Of a stretch of DNA of 53,070 nucleotides, positions 34,808-44,602 are shown one piece after another. Where the stretch lies: contig CAYWTB010000026.1 of NCBI GenBank assembly GCA_964461135.1, forward strand, positions 1-53,070, written 5' to 3'. Position 1 is the stretch's first letter, and each line of letters begins with the position of its first letter. The notes below the pieces were generated by a model. The model was not told where the DNA came from and did not search any database. It worked only from the letters and a program-made list of their open reading frames with translations. The translations under genes were made by a program, and so were the position numbers. The DNA comes from RQOF01 sp964461135. Its GTDB lineage: Bacteria > Calditrichota > Calditrichia > RBG-13-44-9.

Positions 34808-37012
34808 GTGACTTTGAATCAGCGATTTTATCATATCCTGTCTGCAGCCAGTCTGGGAATCCTGTCGGTAGGGCTGCAGGTACTTTTTTTGCGCTCCCTG
34901 CTGGATGTTTTCCAGGGTAACGAACTAACTATTGGTCTTTTCCTGTCTGTCTGGTTGCTGGGCAGCGCCATAGGATCACTTCTTTTTTCGAAGCTTATAG
35001 ACAAGTTAAAACTCCAAAAAATACTGGAGGGGGGTGTTTTCCCCCTCGCCATTCTGGAATATTTTATAATTAAATTCATACCGGCCATATTTCAGCTGAT
35101 ACCCGGGGGATCTTATGATATTCTCACAATTTTTAAAATTATTCTGATCTCTATTTTACCGTTGACTATCTGGTGTGGTGCCCTGTTTCCATTTCTTGCC
35201 GGCCGCCTCATTTCCCGAACAGCGGCATCATCCTCTGCCGGAATTAAATTGATCTATATCTGGGAAAGTGCCGGATCTCTGGTTATCGCTGTCCTGCTGA
35301 ATTTTCTTCTGTTTGGCAGACTGCAGGATATCCGGATTCTTTTTCTGGTATTATTTATCTTTTTTCTCTCCCGGCTTCTGATGGAAAAGTCCGTTAATGG
35401 CCTATCCGGTCAGTTTGCTGTTCTTTTTTCTTTCACAAGCGCCGGCCTGCTGCTGCTGTTGTTTGGTTACCCCCTCATGGAATGGGCGAATCAGAAGAGT
35501 TATCCTTACTATACAGTCCGGCAGGAACAGGATACTCCCTATGGCCATGTAAAAGTATTGTATCTGGAGCAGGAGGAATTCCTGCTGAATCAGGGAGTGG
35601 TCATTTTCAGTACACCGGACCCGGTGTCTGTAGAATCCTCCGTGTTAATTCCACTGCTTAGCCATGCTGGTCCGGAGCGGGTACTCTTTATCGGTGGAAA
35701 TATCAGTGAATTTGTTCCCTATTTACGGAATATATTAACAGTAAAGGAAGTGACCTATCTGGAGAAAGATCCCTTTCTGATGAAATTTCAGAAAGACAGA
35801 TTGAATCTCTCCCGGTCAGACAGCCCGATCAGCTTTTCTTTTATAATGGATGATGGGAGGACATTCTTCCTGAAAAATAATAAGCCGTTCGATGTGATCT
35901 GTCTGAATGAACCCGAACCGTATACCCTGAGTGATAACAGGTTTTATAGCAGGGAATTTTACAGGTTAATTGCTAGTTCGCTTACTGATGACGGTATCTA
36001 TTTCTTTTCGGTTAGGGCTTCAGAAAATTATATACATGCGGAGCTATGTAATTATTTGAATCTACTCAGGAATACATTAAACGGGACCTTCCGGCAAGTC
36101 TTTTTTATTCCGGGCGATGAGGCATATTTTCTGGCAGGAAATTCTCCAGATTTCATCAAAAACCTGCAAAACTGGTCCGGGCGTCTACTGGAATACCCTG
36201 TTAAACCCCGTTTCCTTACATCGGCTTATGTATCTTACTTGTTATCTCCCGGCCGGCTGGACAGTTTCCGGGAACAAATGCAGAAATGTAAGGTCTCTTT
36301 TGTAAACCGGGATTTCAATCTGAAAGGTTATTTATATCATTTTCAGCTCTGGAGTGGTGTTTCTGATCCTGCACTGCAGAGCCTCTTCCATTTCTTAAAC
36401 AGCAATCGTATAGCCATGGTTTTAATTATACTGATACTGGTAACTACTCTGCAGCTGTTAATGCGGAGACATGCCAGAAGCCTCATGCTGCTCCAGCTGT
36501 TTTTTGCCGGAGGACTCTCCATCAGTCTGGAGATTCTCATAATTCTGCAATATCAGATTCTTTACGGGACTATCTATTCACGTGTAGCCATTATTTTCGG
36601 TTTATTTATGGCAGGACTTGCAGCCGGGGCAGTCAAACCGGTTAAAGATAATTTAAACTTCCGTTATCTGTTCGCCGCGTATGCACTCCTTTCTGCTGGT
36701 CTGCTGCTACCTGTTATCCTGACCGATACGGTGGGAATGAGACATATGCAGGGTTTAATTTTTCAATGGATGATATTTCCGCTGGAAGTATTTCTCACCG
36801 GCTGGATTGGCGGACGGTTTTTTTCGGGTATAACCCATCGCTTATATCTATTATGTCCTAACAGATCTTATGGAATAACATATGGAATTGACCTGATCGG
36901 TGGTGTTGGCGCTGCGCTTATAACTTCGGTTTTTTTTGTTCCCCTGCTGGGATTCACGGCTACAATTTTACTGTTGGCAGCCATCAGCATGCTTCCGGTT
37001 ATTTTTGCCTGA
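34808..37012 (+). CDS. Membrane-embedded spermidine-synthase-like protein
   Basis: A 734-residue fusion: six or seven membrane helices (about 8-230), a soluble spermidine-synthase-like Rossmann domain (about 235-515) and about seven more helices (about 540-732). The soluble core keeps the fold pattern (RVLFIGGN, VTYLEKDP, MDDGRTFFL, FYSREFYRLIASSLTDDG) but its key residues are changed. The GGGDG cofactor loop is GGNIS, and the catalytic (D/L)xxDP region is CLNEPEPYT. Polyamine synthesis is therefore doubtful. Such fused proteins are widespread in bacteria with no proven role. It starts at GTG with only AGATAGG upstream. It is alone on this strand. Confidence 0.8.
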   Translation: MTLNQRFYHILSAASLGILSVGLQVLFLRSLLDVFQGNELTIGLFLSVWLLGSAIGSLLFSKLIDKLKLQKILEGGVFPLAILEYFIIKFIPAIFQLIPGGSYDILTIFKIILISILPLTIWCGALFPFLAGRLISRTAASSSAGIKLIYIWESAGSLVIAVLLNFLLFGRLQDIRILFLVLFIFFLSRLLMEKSVNGLSGQFAVLFSFTSAGLLLLLFGYPLMEWANQKSYPYYTVRQEQDTPYGHVKVLYLEQEEFLLNQGVVIFSTPDPVSVESSVLIPLLSHAGPERVLFIGGNISEFVPYLRNILTVKEVTYLEKDPFLMKFQKDRLNLSRSDSPISFSFIMDDGRTFFLKNNKPFDVICLNEPEPYTLSDNRFYSREFYRLIASSLTDDGIYFFSVRASENYIHAELCNYLNLLRNTLNGTFRQVFFIPGDEAYFLAGNSPDFIKNLQNWSGRLLEYPVKPRFLTSAYVSYLLSPGRLDSFREQMQKCKVSFVNRDFNLKGYLYHFQLWSGVSDPALQSLFHFLNSNRIAMVLIILILVTTLQLLMRRHARSLMLLQLFFAGGLSISLEILIILQYQILYGTIYSRVAIIFGLFMAGLAAGAVKPVKDNLNFRYLFAAYALLSAGLLLPVILTDTVGMRHMQGLIFQWMIFPLEVFLTGWIGGRFFSGITHRLYLLCPNRSYGITYGIDLIGGVGAALITSVFFVPLLGFTATILLLAAISMLPVIFA

Positions 37013-37100
37013 GAAAGCTCCATTATTGTGCAATCCCAAAGGAGTTCTCCGTATTTTCAATTTGCTCCCTATTTTTGGATATTACTTTTTGTATTGAGGC

Positions 37101-37130
37101 AAATAAAAAAGGCTGCCGGAAGAGGCAGCC
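37101..37130 (-). terminator. Rho-independent terminator of the pentapeptide gene
   Basis: On the minus strand GGCTGCC (37124-37130) pairs with GGCAGCC (37111-37117) around a six-base loop and is followed by TTTTTTATTT (37110-37101). It lies 32 bases past the stop of the pentapeptide-repeat gene. On the plus strand it lacks a T-tract, so it probably serves only the minus-strand gene. Confidence 0.8.
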
Positions 37131-37161
37131 CCGTATTATAAAAAGTAGTGCATTCCAAATT

Positions 37162-38049
37162 TTACATCACTACCATGCCTTCGGTATTGGCGCTGGTTAG
37201 TTTCTTGATATTGAGATTGGTCTGAATGAGAATGGCTCGCTGCAATACCGGCAGGCTGATATCACATTTGGTAAATTTGCTGTTTACAATTTGTGTCTCC
37301 CGCATAATTGGCTTATGAATTTTGCAATTCTGATATTCGGTATCATTGATAATGGCGGTGGCAAAACGACAATTTTGCAGCAGTGAATCTTTGTAAAAAT
37401 TGTTGTCAATCAAACATCCGATATAATTTACTTCAATCAGGTCATTGTTGGTAAAACGGCAATGATAAAACTGGCTGCCCGAAAACAGGGCATTGTCTAG
37501 TTTACTTTTGGTTATCTGGATCGCATCAAAAAAACTCATCATGAAATTACTGTCGGCAATCTGGACGGATGTATAGGTATTATCCTTCCAAAACGTGTTT
37601 TTCAAATCTGCAGATTTGATATAAAGATTATCAAAAGTGCAGTTTTTTGTTTTAAGCAGATTTCCCTCCACCAGCGACATATCCACATCAATAAAAGTGG
37701 AATCAAGAATGATGGTGCCGCTGAGAGTGGACTGTATCAATTTGGTGTTTTTAAATTTTGTTTTCTGAATGTAACTCCGTTTCAGATTGATGTTGGTTAA
37801 ATTTGAATCGGTAAAATCCACATCTATCAGTAAAGCTCCCATCATGGATGCGCTTCGCATGTCCAGTCCTGAGAGATCGAATCCTTCTAGAACAATCTTA
37901 TCCAGCGTCACCGGAGCAACTGAATTTTCAATATTGGTGCGCAGTTTTTTTAAAAAGGTCTCTTTATCCGGAATATGTTGCCAGCAGTAGTGAGTAAATG
38001 AGATTGGTTTGAAAGGGCACCCATCCTCAGCACATTTATGATAAGACAT
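37162..38049 (-). CDS. Pentapeptide-repeat protein with N-terminal Cys/His zinc-like motif
   Basis: A 295-residue cytoplasmic protein. The N-terminus carries C6-X4-C11-X10-C22-X2-H25 (KCAEDGCPFKP then FTHYCWQHI), likely a small zinc site. From about residue 50 to 285 it is a right-handed quadrilateral beta-helix of imperfect pentapeptide repeats, A(D/N)LXX-type: FDLSGLDMRSASMMGA, FTDSNLTNINLK, and many NCxF/SxF repeats. Such proteins can mimic DNA and inhibit gyrase, or act as scaffolds; no gyrase-protection feature is recognisable. It has a weak ribosome site (GGGGGTGT) and its own terminator. It stands alone and is divergent from pepF. Confidence 0.85.
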   Translation of the reverse strand: MSYHKCAEDGCPFKPISFTHYCWQHIPDKETFLKKLRTNIENSVAPVTLDKIVLEGFDLSGLDMRSASMMGALLIDVDFTDSNLTNINLKRSYIQKTKFKNTKLIQSTLSGTIILDSTFIDVDMSLVEGNLLKTKNCTFDNLYIKSADLKNTFWKDNTYTSVQIADSNFMMSFFDAIQITKSKLDNALFSGSQFYHCRFTNNDLIEVNYIGCLIDNNFYKDSLLQNCRFATAIINDTEYQNCKIHKPIMRETQIVNSKFTKCDISLPVLQRAILIQTNLNIKKLTSANTEGMVVM

Positions 38050-38313
38050 CAGTTACACCCCCATAAGAAATATTTTTCCAAAGTTCTTTTTTATCAAAAC
38101 GTTATAAAATAAAAAAAAATAATAAAAATTTCAATCATAATTTTATTTTTCGATTGAAAAGCCATAAAAGTTCCATTACATTTAAAGTTTTTATGATTAC
38201 TAGCAAACTTTTTGGCCGGTTCATAAGGCATAAAAAATTTTCCCCCTTATTTGTCCGATATTAGTAAGCTAAAAGATGAAAATACCTCTTGGCCCTTTAA
38301 TTCCGGAGCTATT

Positions 38314-40176
38314 ATGACGAATTTTTTCAATAATATTTTGCCTGGCGGTGCTCTCTCACAAGCGAAAAAATTAAAGGAACGTGTTGAAATCGAGAGTATA
38401 TATAAATGGAAAACAGATGACATATTTTCCTCCGATGGTGCCTGGGAGGAAAAGTTTAACACTTTGAAAAATATGCTGGGACTGTTGGATCCCTGCCGGG
38501 GCCGGTTAAATGAATCGGCGGAAAAAATGCTGGCCTGCCTGAAAACCAGGGAAGATATAAATATTCTGTTGGGGAAATTGTCCTTATATGCCCATCTGAA
38601 ATCAGATGAAGATTCACGGGTGAGTAAATACCAGGCATATCGGGAACGGATTTCCGGCCTGGAGGTACAGGTCAGGCAGAAAGAATCATTTATTCAGCCG
38701 GAATTACTGGCTGTACCGGAAGATTCTATCTGGTTGTTTGTGAAATCAAATAAAGAATTAGCGGATTACAAACATTATTTTGACGATCTTTTGAGATCAA
38801 AAAAACATGTGCTAAATCAGGAAGGCGAGCATTTGCTGACACTGTCCGGAGATATGAGTCAATCTCCCTACCAAATTTTTTCCATGTTTAACAATGCCGA
38901 TATAAAATTTGGGCTGGTGAAGGATGAATCGGGAAGTGAAATCGAACTGACCAAAAGCAACTTCATTGTTTTCATGAAATCACCGGACAGAAAAGTGCGC
39001 GAAAATGCATTTCGCACCATGTATATGACCTATAATCAGTGGATTAATACTCTCGCAGCCAGCTTATCCGCTGTTGTGAAGCGCGATATTTTCTATGCAA
39101 GGGCCAGAAATTATGACAGTGCCCTGGAAGCAGCTCTGGATAGCGACAATATTCCGCTAACCGTTTATAATAATGTTATAAATACAATCAATCAGAATCT
39201 GGAACCGATGCACCATTATATTGGAATGCGCAAGCGGATTCTGGCGGTAGATAAAGTAGCTCCCTGGGATCTGTATGTTCCACTTTTGAAAGATTTTCGG
39301 TGGGAGTTGCCTTATGAAGAAGGCATTATTATAATTGAGAAGGCACTTGAACCGCTTGGTCCGGATTACATTCAGGGCATGAAAAAGGGATTTTCTGCCG
39401 GATGGTTTGATGTTTTCGAGAACGCCGGAAAACGGTCGGGTGCCTATTCCTCAGCCACATATGGAATCTCCCATCCGTTTATGCTTCTCAATTACCAGGG
39501 GATGCTGGACGATATGTTTACGGTGGCACACGAAATGGGTCATTCCATGCATTCATATTTCACCCTGCAGAATCAACCATTTGTATACAGCGATTATACC
39601 ATATTTGTGGCTGAAGTGGCGTCCACGCTAAATGAGGCCCTTCTCATGCATTACCTTCTAAAGAACACGGAAGACCGGGATAAGAAACTCTATCTTCTGA
39701 ATCAATATGTGGACCAGTTAAGGAGTACTCTTTATATTCAGGTGTTTTTTGCCGAGTTCGAGAAGACTGTCCATGAAAAAGTAGAAGCCGGAGAAGCCAT
39801 CACCGCTGAATTCCTGAATCAGATTAGCAGAGAATTGTATTTCCGTTACTATGGCCCCGATTTTGAAGTGGATTCGCTATATGATATCAATTGGTGCCGT
39901 ATACCTCACTTTTATTACAACTTTTATGTATATCAGTATGCTTCTGGCATTTCCGCAGCTACTGCTCTGGCACAGAAAATTTTAAACGGTGACGTGAAAA
40001 CCAGGGATGCTTATCTGCATTTTCTTAAGCAGGGAGGCTCTGATTATTCTATTTCTCTACTCAGGAATACCGGCGTGGATATGACCTCGCCCGGTCCGAT
40101 TGAGGACACGGCCGGACGGCTGGGAAAACTTCTGGACGAGATGGAAAGACTCCTGAAGGATGAAGGTAAAAATTAG
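38314..40176 (+). CDS. pepF: Oligoendopeptidase F (M3 family)
   Basis: A 620-residue M3 metallopeptidase that degrades peptides of roughly 6-20 residues in the cytoplasm. The zinc motif is His406-Glu407-X2-His410 in VAHEMGHSMH, and the third ligand is in FVAEVASTLNEALL about 25 residues later. The C-terminal pattern YYNFYVYQYASGISAA is typical of PepF. The frame is open from a TTG at 38251, but GGAG at 38305-38308 sits six bases before the ATG at 38314, which is preferred. The length fits PepF/PepB. No neighbours suggest a special role. Confidence 0.93.
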   Translation: MTNFFNNILPGGALSQAKKLKERVEIESIYKWKTDDIFSSDGAWEEKFNTLKNMLGLLDPCRGRLNESAEKMLACLKTREDINILLGKLSLYAHLKSDEDSRVSKYQAYRERISGLEVQVRQKESFIQPELLAVPEDSIWLFVKSNKELADYKHYFDDLLRSKKHVLNQEGEHLLTLSGDMSQSPYQIFSMFNNADIKFGLVKDESGSEIELTKSNFIVFMKSPDRKVRENAFRTMYMTYNQWINTLAASLSAVVKRDIFYARARNYDSALEAALDSDNIPLTVYNNVINTINQNLEPMHHYIGMRKRILAVDKVAPWDLYVPLLKDFRWELPYEEGIIIIEKALEPLGPDYIQGMKKGFSAGWFDVFENAGKRSGAYSSATYGISHPFMLLNYQGMLDDMFTVAHEMGHSMHSYFTLQNQPFVYSDYTIFVAEVASTLNEALLMHYLLKNTEDRDKKLYLLNQYVDQLRSTLYIQVFFAEFEKTVHEKVEAGEAITAEFLNQISRELYFRYYGPDFEVDSLYDINWCRIPHFYYNFYVYQYASGISAATALAQKILNGDVKTRDAYLHFLKQGGSDYSISLLRNTGVDMTSPGPIEDTAGRLGKLLDEMERLLKDEGKN

Positions 40177-40377
40177 GAGCGTCCCTCCAATAGAAAATAT
40201 ACCTTATCTGAAATAAATTTAATGATGATTGGCGGAAAATATGCGTGGCAACAACATGTCATAAGAACTTCCGCATTTGTTTCTTATTTTTCATCTTCAA
40301 ATATCTTTCTTGAAATCCATTGATTTTGACCGCTGAAATATGTATTATTTTCGTTCTCAGTTAGGGGTTGATCAGAA

Positions 40378-41367
40378 ATGTCAGGAAAATCTTACAAAAT
40401 TTTAATATCAAGGGTGATACCCGAAGTGGGTATTTCCTTACTGAAGGATAAATGTGACCTGGAAATATATCAGGGAGAAGGCGTCATACCCCGCCAGCAG
40501 TTACTTCAGAAAATCAGGCATGTGGATGGTTTGTTGTGTCTTCTTTCCGAATCGGTAGACCGGGAACTGCTGGACAGTGCTCCCCGTTTGAAAGTGGTAA
40601 GTAATTACGCAGTGGGTTATGACAACATCGATGTTTCTTATGCAACTGAGAAGGGTATAGTGATAACCAACACTCCGGATGTTTTAACCGATGCCACGGC
40701 GGACCTGGCCTGGTCTCTCATACTGGCTGCAGCCAGAAGAGTGGCGGAAGGAGATCGCCTGATGCGTGGTAAGGGATTTCCCGGCTGGTCACCTCTTTTT
40801 CTGTTGGGCCAGGATCTGAAGGGGAAAACCCTGGGTGTTCTGGGAGCGGGAAGAATAGGGACTGCTGTGGTGGAACGGAGCAGGGGATCGAATATGCGAA
40901 TTCTCTATTTTGACCGGCAAACTAGTGATGTTCTGGAAAGAGATTTTTCTGCCCGAAAGGTAAGTCTGCCGGAATTGCTGGAAAAATCTGATATTGTCTC
41001 TATTCATCTGCCCTTCAGCCGGGAGACTCATCATCTCATTGATGAGAAGGCAATCAGTGGTATGAAGAAATCGGCAGTGCTGGTGAATACAGCCAGGGGC
41101 CCGATTATTGATGAACCGGAACTTGTGAATGCATTGCGGGAAAAGCGCATCGCTGCAGCAGGGCTGGATGTTTATGAAAATGAGCCGCAAATAACCCCGG
41201 GACTGACTGCTCTGGAAAACGTTGTACTGACACCGCACATTGGAAGTGCCACCATTCAGACCCGGAATGATATGGCACGGATTACCGCAGCCAATTTGCT
41301 GGCGGTTCTGGAAGGGCGGGAGCCGGAAGCTATAGTAAATCCGCAGCTTCTGAAAATCTCAAAATAG
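40378..41367 (+). CDS. D-2-hydroxyacid dehydrogenase, glyoxylate reductase type
   Basis: A 329-residue NAD(P)-dependent dehydrogenase of the D-isomer-specific family, closest in motif pattern to glyoxylate/hydroxypyruvate reductase (GyaR). The nucleotide loop is GVLGAGRIGTAV. The catalytic Arg lies in VNTARGPIIDE, Glu in DVYENEPQ and His in LTPHIGSAT. NYAVGYDNIDV and TPDVLTDATADLAW are the usual substrate-domain signatures of the GyaR group. It probably reduces glyoxylate or hydroxypyruvate in the cytoplasm. The ATG has GGGG/GATCAG upstream, a weak ribosome site. It is not clearly linked to its neighbours. Confidence 0.9.
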   Translation: MSGKSYKILISRVIPEVGISLLKDKCDLEIYQGEGVIPRQQLLQKIRHVDGLLCLLSESVDRELLDSAPRLKVVSNYAVGYDNIDVSYATEKGIVITNTPDVLTDATADLAWSLILAAARRVAEGDRLMRGKGFPGWSPLFLLGQDLKGKTLGVLGAGRIGTAVVERSRGSNMRILYFDRQTSDVLERDFSARKVSLPELLEKSDIVSIHLPFSRETHHLIDEKAISGMKKSAVLVNTARGPIIDEPELVNALREKRIAAAGLDVYENEPQITPGLTALENVVLTPHIGSATIQTRNDMARITAANLLAVLEGREPEAIVNPQLLKISK

Positions 41368-41571
41368 CAGGTAAGTGAATTTAAACGGGAATTTTTTAAT
41401 TTTGCTACGCAAAAGATAATTGGTTTAAATGCTCAATATATAAATCACGATAGACCGAGAATACAGTTCATTATCAGGATACTATGGACGATAATAATAT
41501 CACCATCAGGACCGAAAGCTAAAATCAGGTAATCAGATTAAAGTTCATTCTTTTTAACAGACAGGATAATT

Positions 41572-42387
41572 ATGTCAAGAAAATCAGTAAAAGCATATAA
41601 AAGTTCCGAATTCATGGGCAGCAGTGACGCCAGAACTATCCGCATTCTTTCTGAATATCTTGAGCCGGCTGCCCGCTTTAGAAAATTGAATATTAAGGAC
41701 ACAATCGTTTTTTATGGATCAGCCCGGGTTACTGACGGGGAAACTGCTAGGAAAGAGCATGATGCATGGAAAACCAGGTACCAGGAAGAGCCGACAGAAG
41801 CTTACCTGAAAGAACTTAAACTGGCTGATATGCGTCTGAAAATGTCCCGCTATTATGATGAAGCGAGAGAATTAGCCGGGTTGCTCACGGAATGGTCGGT
41901 GGGACTTAAGAACAGTCACCATCGGTTTCTGGTTTGCTCCGGTGGGGGGCCTGGTATCATGGAAGCGGTGAACCGCGGAGCGACGGATGTACCGCATGGA
42001 AAGTCAATCGGATTGAATATTTCCATACCGAGTGAGCAGGAATCCAACAAATACATTTCATCCGAATTGAATTTTGAGTTTCACTACTTCTTCATGAGAA
42101 AATTCTGGTTTGTATACCTGGCAAAGGCCCTGGTGATTTTTCCGGGAGGTTTTGGAACTATGGATGAATTGTGGGAAGTCCTGACTCTTCTGCAAACCGG
42201 GAAAATTCAGAAAAAAATGTCTGTGGTCCTTTACGGGCGGGAATACTGGAATAATGTCATAAATTTTAAATACATGGTAGAACACCTGGTTATAGACGAA
42301 AGAGATCTTGGCCTTTTCTATGTTTCTGATACTCCGCAGGATGCATTTGAGTATTTGCGTACTAAGCTTACCGAAGCTTTCCTGTAA
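41572..42387 (+). CDS. LOG-family (TIGR00730-like) nucleotide-processing protein
   Basis: A 271-residue Rossmann-fold protein with both LOG signatures: VCSGGGPGIMEAVNRGA and FPGGFGTMDELWEVLT. LOG proteins release nucleobases from nucleoside 5'-monophosphates (cytokinin activation in plants; AMP/purine hydrolysis in bacteria). The 60-residue N-terminal extension and the EPTEAYLKELKLADM insertion are longer than in plant LOG and fit the larger bacterial branch often called lysine-decarboxylase-like. AGGATAATT precedes the ATG. The stop is ten bases from the stop of the opposing gene. Confidence 0.88.
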   Translation: MSRKSVKAYKSSEFMGSSDARTIRILSEYLEPAARFRKLNIKDTIVFYGSARVTDGETARKEHDAWKTRYQEEPTEAYLKELKLADMRLKMSRYYDEARELAGLLTEWSVGLKNSHHRFLVCSGGGPGIMEAVNRGATDVPHGKSIGLNISIPSEQESNKYISSELNFEFHYFFMRKFWFVYLAKALVIFPGGFGTMDELWEVLTLLQTGKIQKKMSVVLYGREYWNNVINFKYMVEHLVIDERDLGLFYVSDTPQDAFEYLRTKLTEAFL

Positions 42388-42397
42388 GGGATACAGA

Positions 42398-43246
42398 TTA
42401 TTTTGCTGATGAAACTCTCCGTTTCACACCGATAACGTTAGGAATTTTCCAGCCGTTGGCGCTGCTGCCTTTCAGAAATAAATCGATGGCGGATTCTCCG
42501 TAAATATCCTGAGATAATCCGCCTGCCGAGAAAAATAAACCTGCCTGTGGGCCGCCTTCAAGATACATGGCATTATATAAGTGCAAGGGGAGTACCAGCA
42601 GCATATTCACAAAATCGTGCACGCTGTAAGGAGACCGGGAATGAATAAGAAGCAGGTTACCGCTTGAGTCAATTCCCGCAGCTGCAATGCTCCATCTTTT
42701 ATCCTGTTGTTGCCAGACATTTTTTCCCCGGCAGCTGACCATCCGGATACTCTGTAAAAAAGAATTGTACTTGTCTTTCCAGCTGTCAAAAAGATTGCAG
42801 GTGAGATCAATGATCTGAAATGCCGGAACTCTGCTGTCTACCGGCTGGCAGGCCAGTATGGTTTTATGGCTCTGGTTCACAACCGGATTGTTTAGATGGT
42901 TGCCACTTTTCAGATAACCTATGGAGGTGGTGAGATCGGTACCGAACATGCCGGCATTAACAGTGGCCAGGAGATTGAATTCATCCGCCCACTGCTTCAA
43001 CGTCCGGGAGGTGTGTTCATGTTCACTGGCACAGTACAGTTCCACCTGGAAATACCGGGGATCCAATTTTACTATGCGAATCCGGGAATCATCCTGCTCG
43101 GACACAATGGGGGCTTTAAACAAGCCCAGGAACAGGCCGGTTTCAATTTCTGTCCATTCGCCTTCACGATCCGAAGCGATAAGATGCAGGTTAATATGGC
43201 TGAATAAAAATAATAGCAGGATGCATGTGTATGTCAAATTTTTCAT
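42398..43246 (-). CDS. Exported phosphodiester glycosidase-like (DUF2233) protein
   Basis: A 282-residue protein with a signal peptide (about 1-24) and a NAGPA/DUF2233 domain. Typical segments are LLATVNAGMF, GYLKSGNHLNNP, SIRMVSCRGKNVW, SIAAAGIDSSGNLLLIHSR and NAMYLEGGPQAGLFF. The family includes the mammalian uncovering enzyme, which removes GlcNAc from phosphodiesters; bacterial members act on cell-wall or exopolysaccharide glycosides. A periplasmic or surface role is likely. The gene is convergent with the LOG-family gene (10 bases between stops) and divergent from yhbY. Confidence 0.82.
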   Translation of the reverse strand: MKNLTYTCILLLFLFSHINLHLIASDREGEWTEIETGLFLGLFKAPIVSEQDDSRIRIVKLDPRYFQVELYCASEHEHTSRTLKQWADEFNLLATVNAGMFGTDLTTSIGYLKSGNHLNNPVVNQSHKTILACQPVDSRVPAFQIIDLTCNLFDSWKDKYNSFLQSIRMVSCRGKNVWQQQDKRWSIAAAGIDSSGNLLLIHSRSPYSVHDFVNMLLVLPLHLYNAMYLEGGPQAGLFFSAGGLSQDIYGESAIDLFLKGSSANGWKIPNVIGVKRRVSSAK

Positions 43247-43407
43247 ATTTGGAAGTATTGGAGTTATTCTATTAAAATATCGAACGTTTTGTAAACTAAC
43301 TTCAGTAAAAAAAGTTTATAAATTTCTAAGTAATTGTTTACATTGTGGATATTGGCTAAATTTTTTAAAAAACGACTATCAAATAAACTCTATTTAACAG
43401 GAAAAGT

Positions 43408-43683
43408 ATGAAACTGACAGGCAAGGAAAAAAAAGAATGGCGTTCACTAGGTAAACATCTTAAGCCGGAAATATGGATTGGGAAAAATGGAATCTCCGAG
43501 GGAAGCATCCATTCACTGGAAAATTCTTTCCGAACCAAGGAACTGGTTAAGGTAAGAATACAAGAAAGTTGCGATCTTGATAAAAAGGTTATCGCGGAAA
43601 CCTTAAGCAGGCGAACTCAATCCGAAATTATTCAGGTAGTAGGAAATACCATTTTGCTGTACAGATCACTGCCTGAGGAATAA
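43408..43683 (+). CDS. yhbY: YhbY-type CRM-domain RNA-binding protein
   Basis: A 91-residue protein consisting of one CRM domain, as in E. coli YhbY, which binds pre-50S ribosomal particles. The loop IGKNGISEGSI supplies the GxxG motif, LTGKEKKEWRSLGKHL opens the domain and VKVRI closes the central sheet. CAGGAAAAGT precedes the ATG. The stop TAA is two bases from the GTG start of the following transporter, so the two are translationally coupled. Confidence 0.93.
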   Translation: MKLTGKEKKEWRSLGKHLKPEIWIGKNGISEGSIHSLENSFRTKELVKVRIQESCDLDKKVIAETLSRRTQSEIIQVVGNTILLYRSLPEE

Positions 43684-43685
43684 AG

Positions 43686-44576
43686 GTGAAGTTGCGAGGC
43701 AGTAAATATCCTGCACTACTGAGTTTAATGACCATCCTTTTCGGATTGTCTTTTATTGCCACAAAGCAGGCACTCAACGGGCTGGGTATCTTTCAGGTGA
43801 TATTCAGCCGTCATTTCCTGGCACTGCTTCTTCTTACCGCACTGCTGTGTAGTGACCGGAGGAAATTTTATATTGCTCGAAAAGACCTCAAACACTTTCT
43901 GGCATTGACCATGGTGGAACCGGTTGGTTACTTTATCTTTGAAACATTTGGTCTGCAATATACTTCTCCCTCCAGCGTTTCCATTCTGATAGCCACCATA
44001 CCCATTTTCTCCCTCCTTTTTGCATTGTGGGTTCTGAACGAAAGAAGCCACTGGATTGCTGTACTGGGTATAATATTTTCGCTGGCAGGTGTATATCTCA
44101 TTGTGTCCGTCCAGAAAACCACTGTATTGGCTCCGCGACCGCTACTGGGAAATGTTCTGGCCATCGGCGCGGCCATGTCGGCAGGATTATATAATGTTTT
44201 ATGCCGGCGCCTGAGCCGGACGTATTCACCCTGGACCATTACCTATTATCAATCCATTGTTGCCTCGGTGGTTTTTCTGCCACTGGCCATGGGGGAAGTT
44301 TTCTGGGAGCAGAAGTTATTTATTAACAGTGAGATTATTGTCAGTATTCTTTATCTGGCATTTGGCAGCTCCGTGGCCGCTTATATCCTTCTTAATTATT
44401 CTCTCAGCCGGCTGCCCACCTATAAAGTGGCTATTTTTTCTAATCTGATTCCTGTAGTCACCATTACGGCCTCCTGGATATTATACAGGGAGATGATGGC
44501 ACCTCTTCAGTTTGCCGGGGCGGCCCTGGTTATTGCCGGCATCTATCTGACCTATTACCGTCGCAAAAAAAAGTAA
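43686..44576 (+). CDS. EamA/DMT family transporter (second copy)
   Basis: A 296-residue, ten-helix DMT-family carrier. Half-repeats are visible: FGLSFIATKQALNGLG and FSRHFLALLLL, TSPSSVSILIATIPIFSLLFA, then GNVLAIGAAMSAGLYNVL and VAIFSNLIPVVTI. It ends in a basic tail (YYRRKKK). It shares only the general family pattern with the other EamA protein at 12.9 kb and is not an obvious recent duplicate. The GTG start at 43686 is supported by GAGGAATAAAG and coupling to yhbY. Substrate unknown. Confidence 0.88.
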   Translation: MKLRGSKYPALLSLMTILFGLSFIATKQALNGLGIFQVIFSRHFLALLLLTALLCSDRRKFYIARKDLKHFLALTMVEPVGYFIFETFGLQYTSPSSVSILIATIPIFSLLFALWVLNERSHWIAVLGIIFSLAGVYLIVSVQKTTVLAPRPLLGNVLAIGAAMSAGLYNVLCRRLSRTYSPWTITYYQSIVASVVFLPLAMGEVFWEQKLFINSEIIVSILYLAFGSSVAAYILLNYSLSRLPTYKVAIFSNLIPVVTITASWILYREMMAPLQFAGAALVIAGIYLTYYRRKKK

Positions 44577-44602
44577 TGAACAGAAATGGGACTGTGCAGA
44601 AT

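Noticed and set aside
12920..44576. The two EamA transporters as a duplicated pair
   Set aside because: They share only family-level motifs and have different neighbours; no sign of recent duplication.
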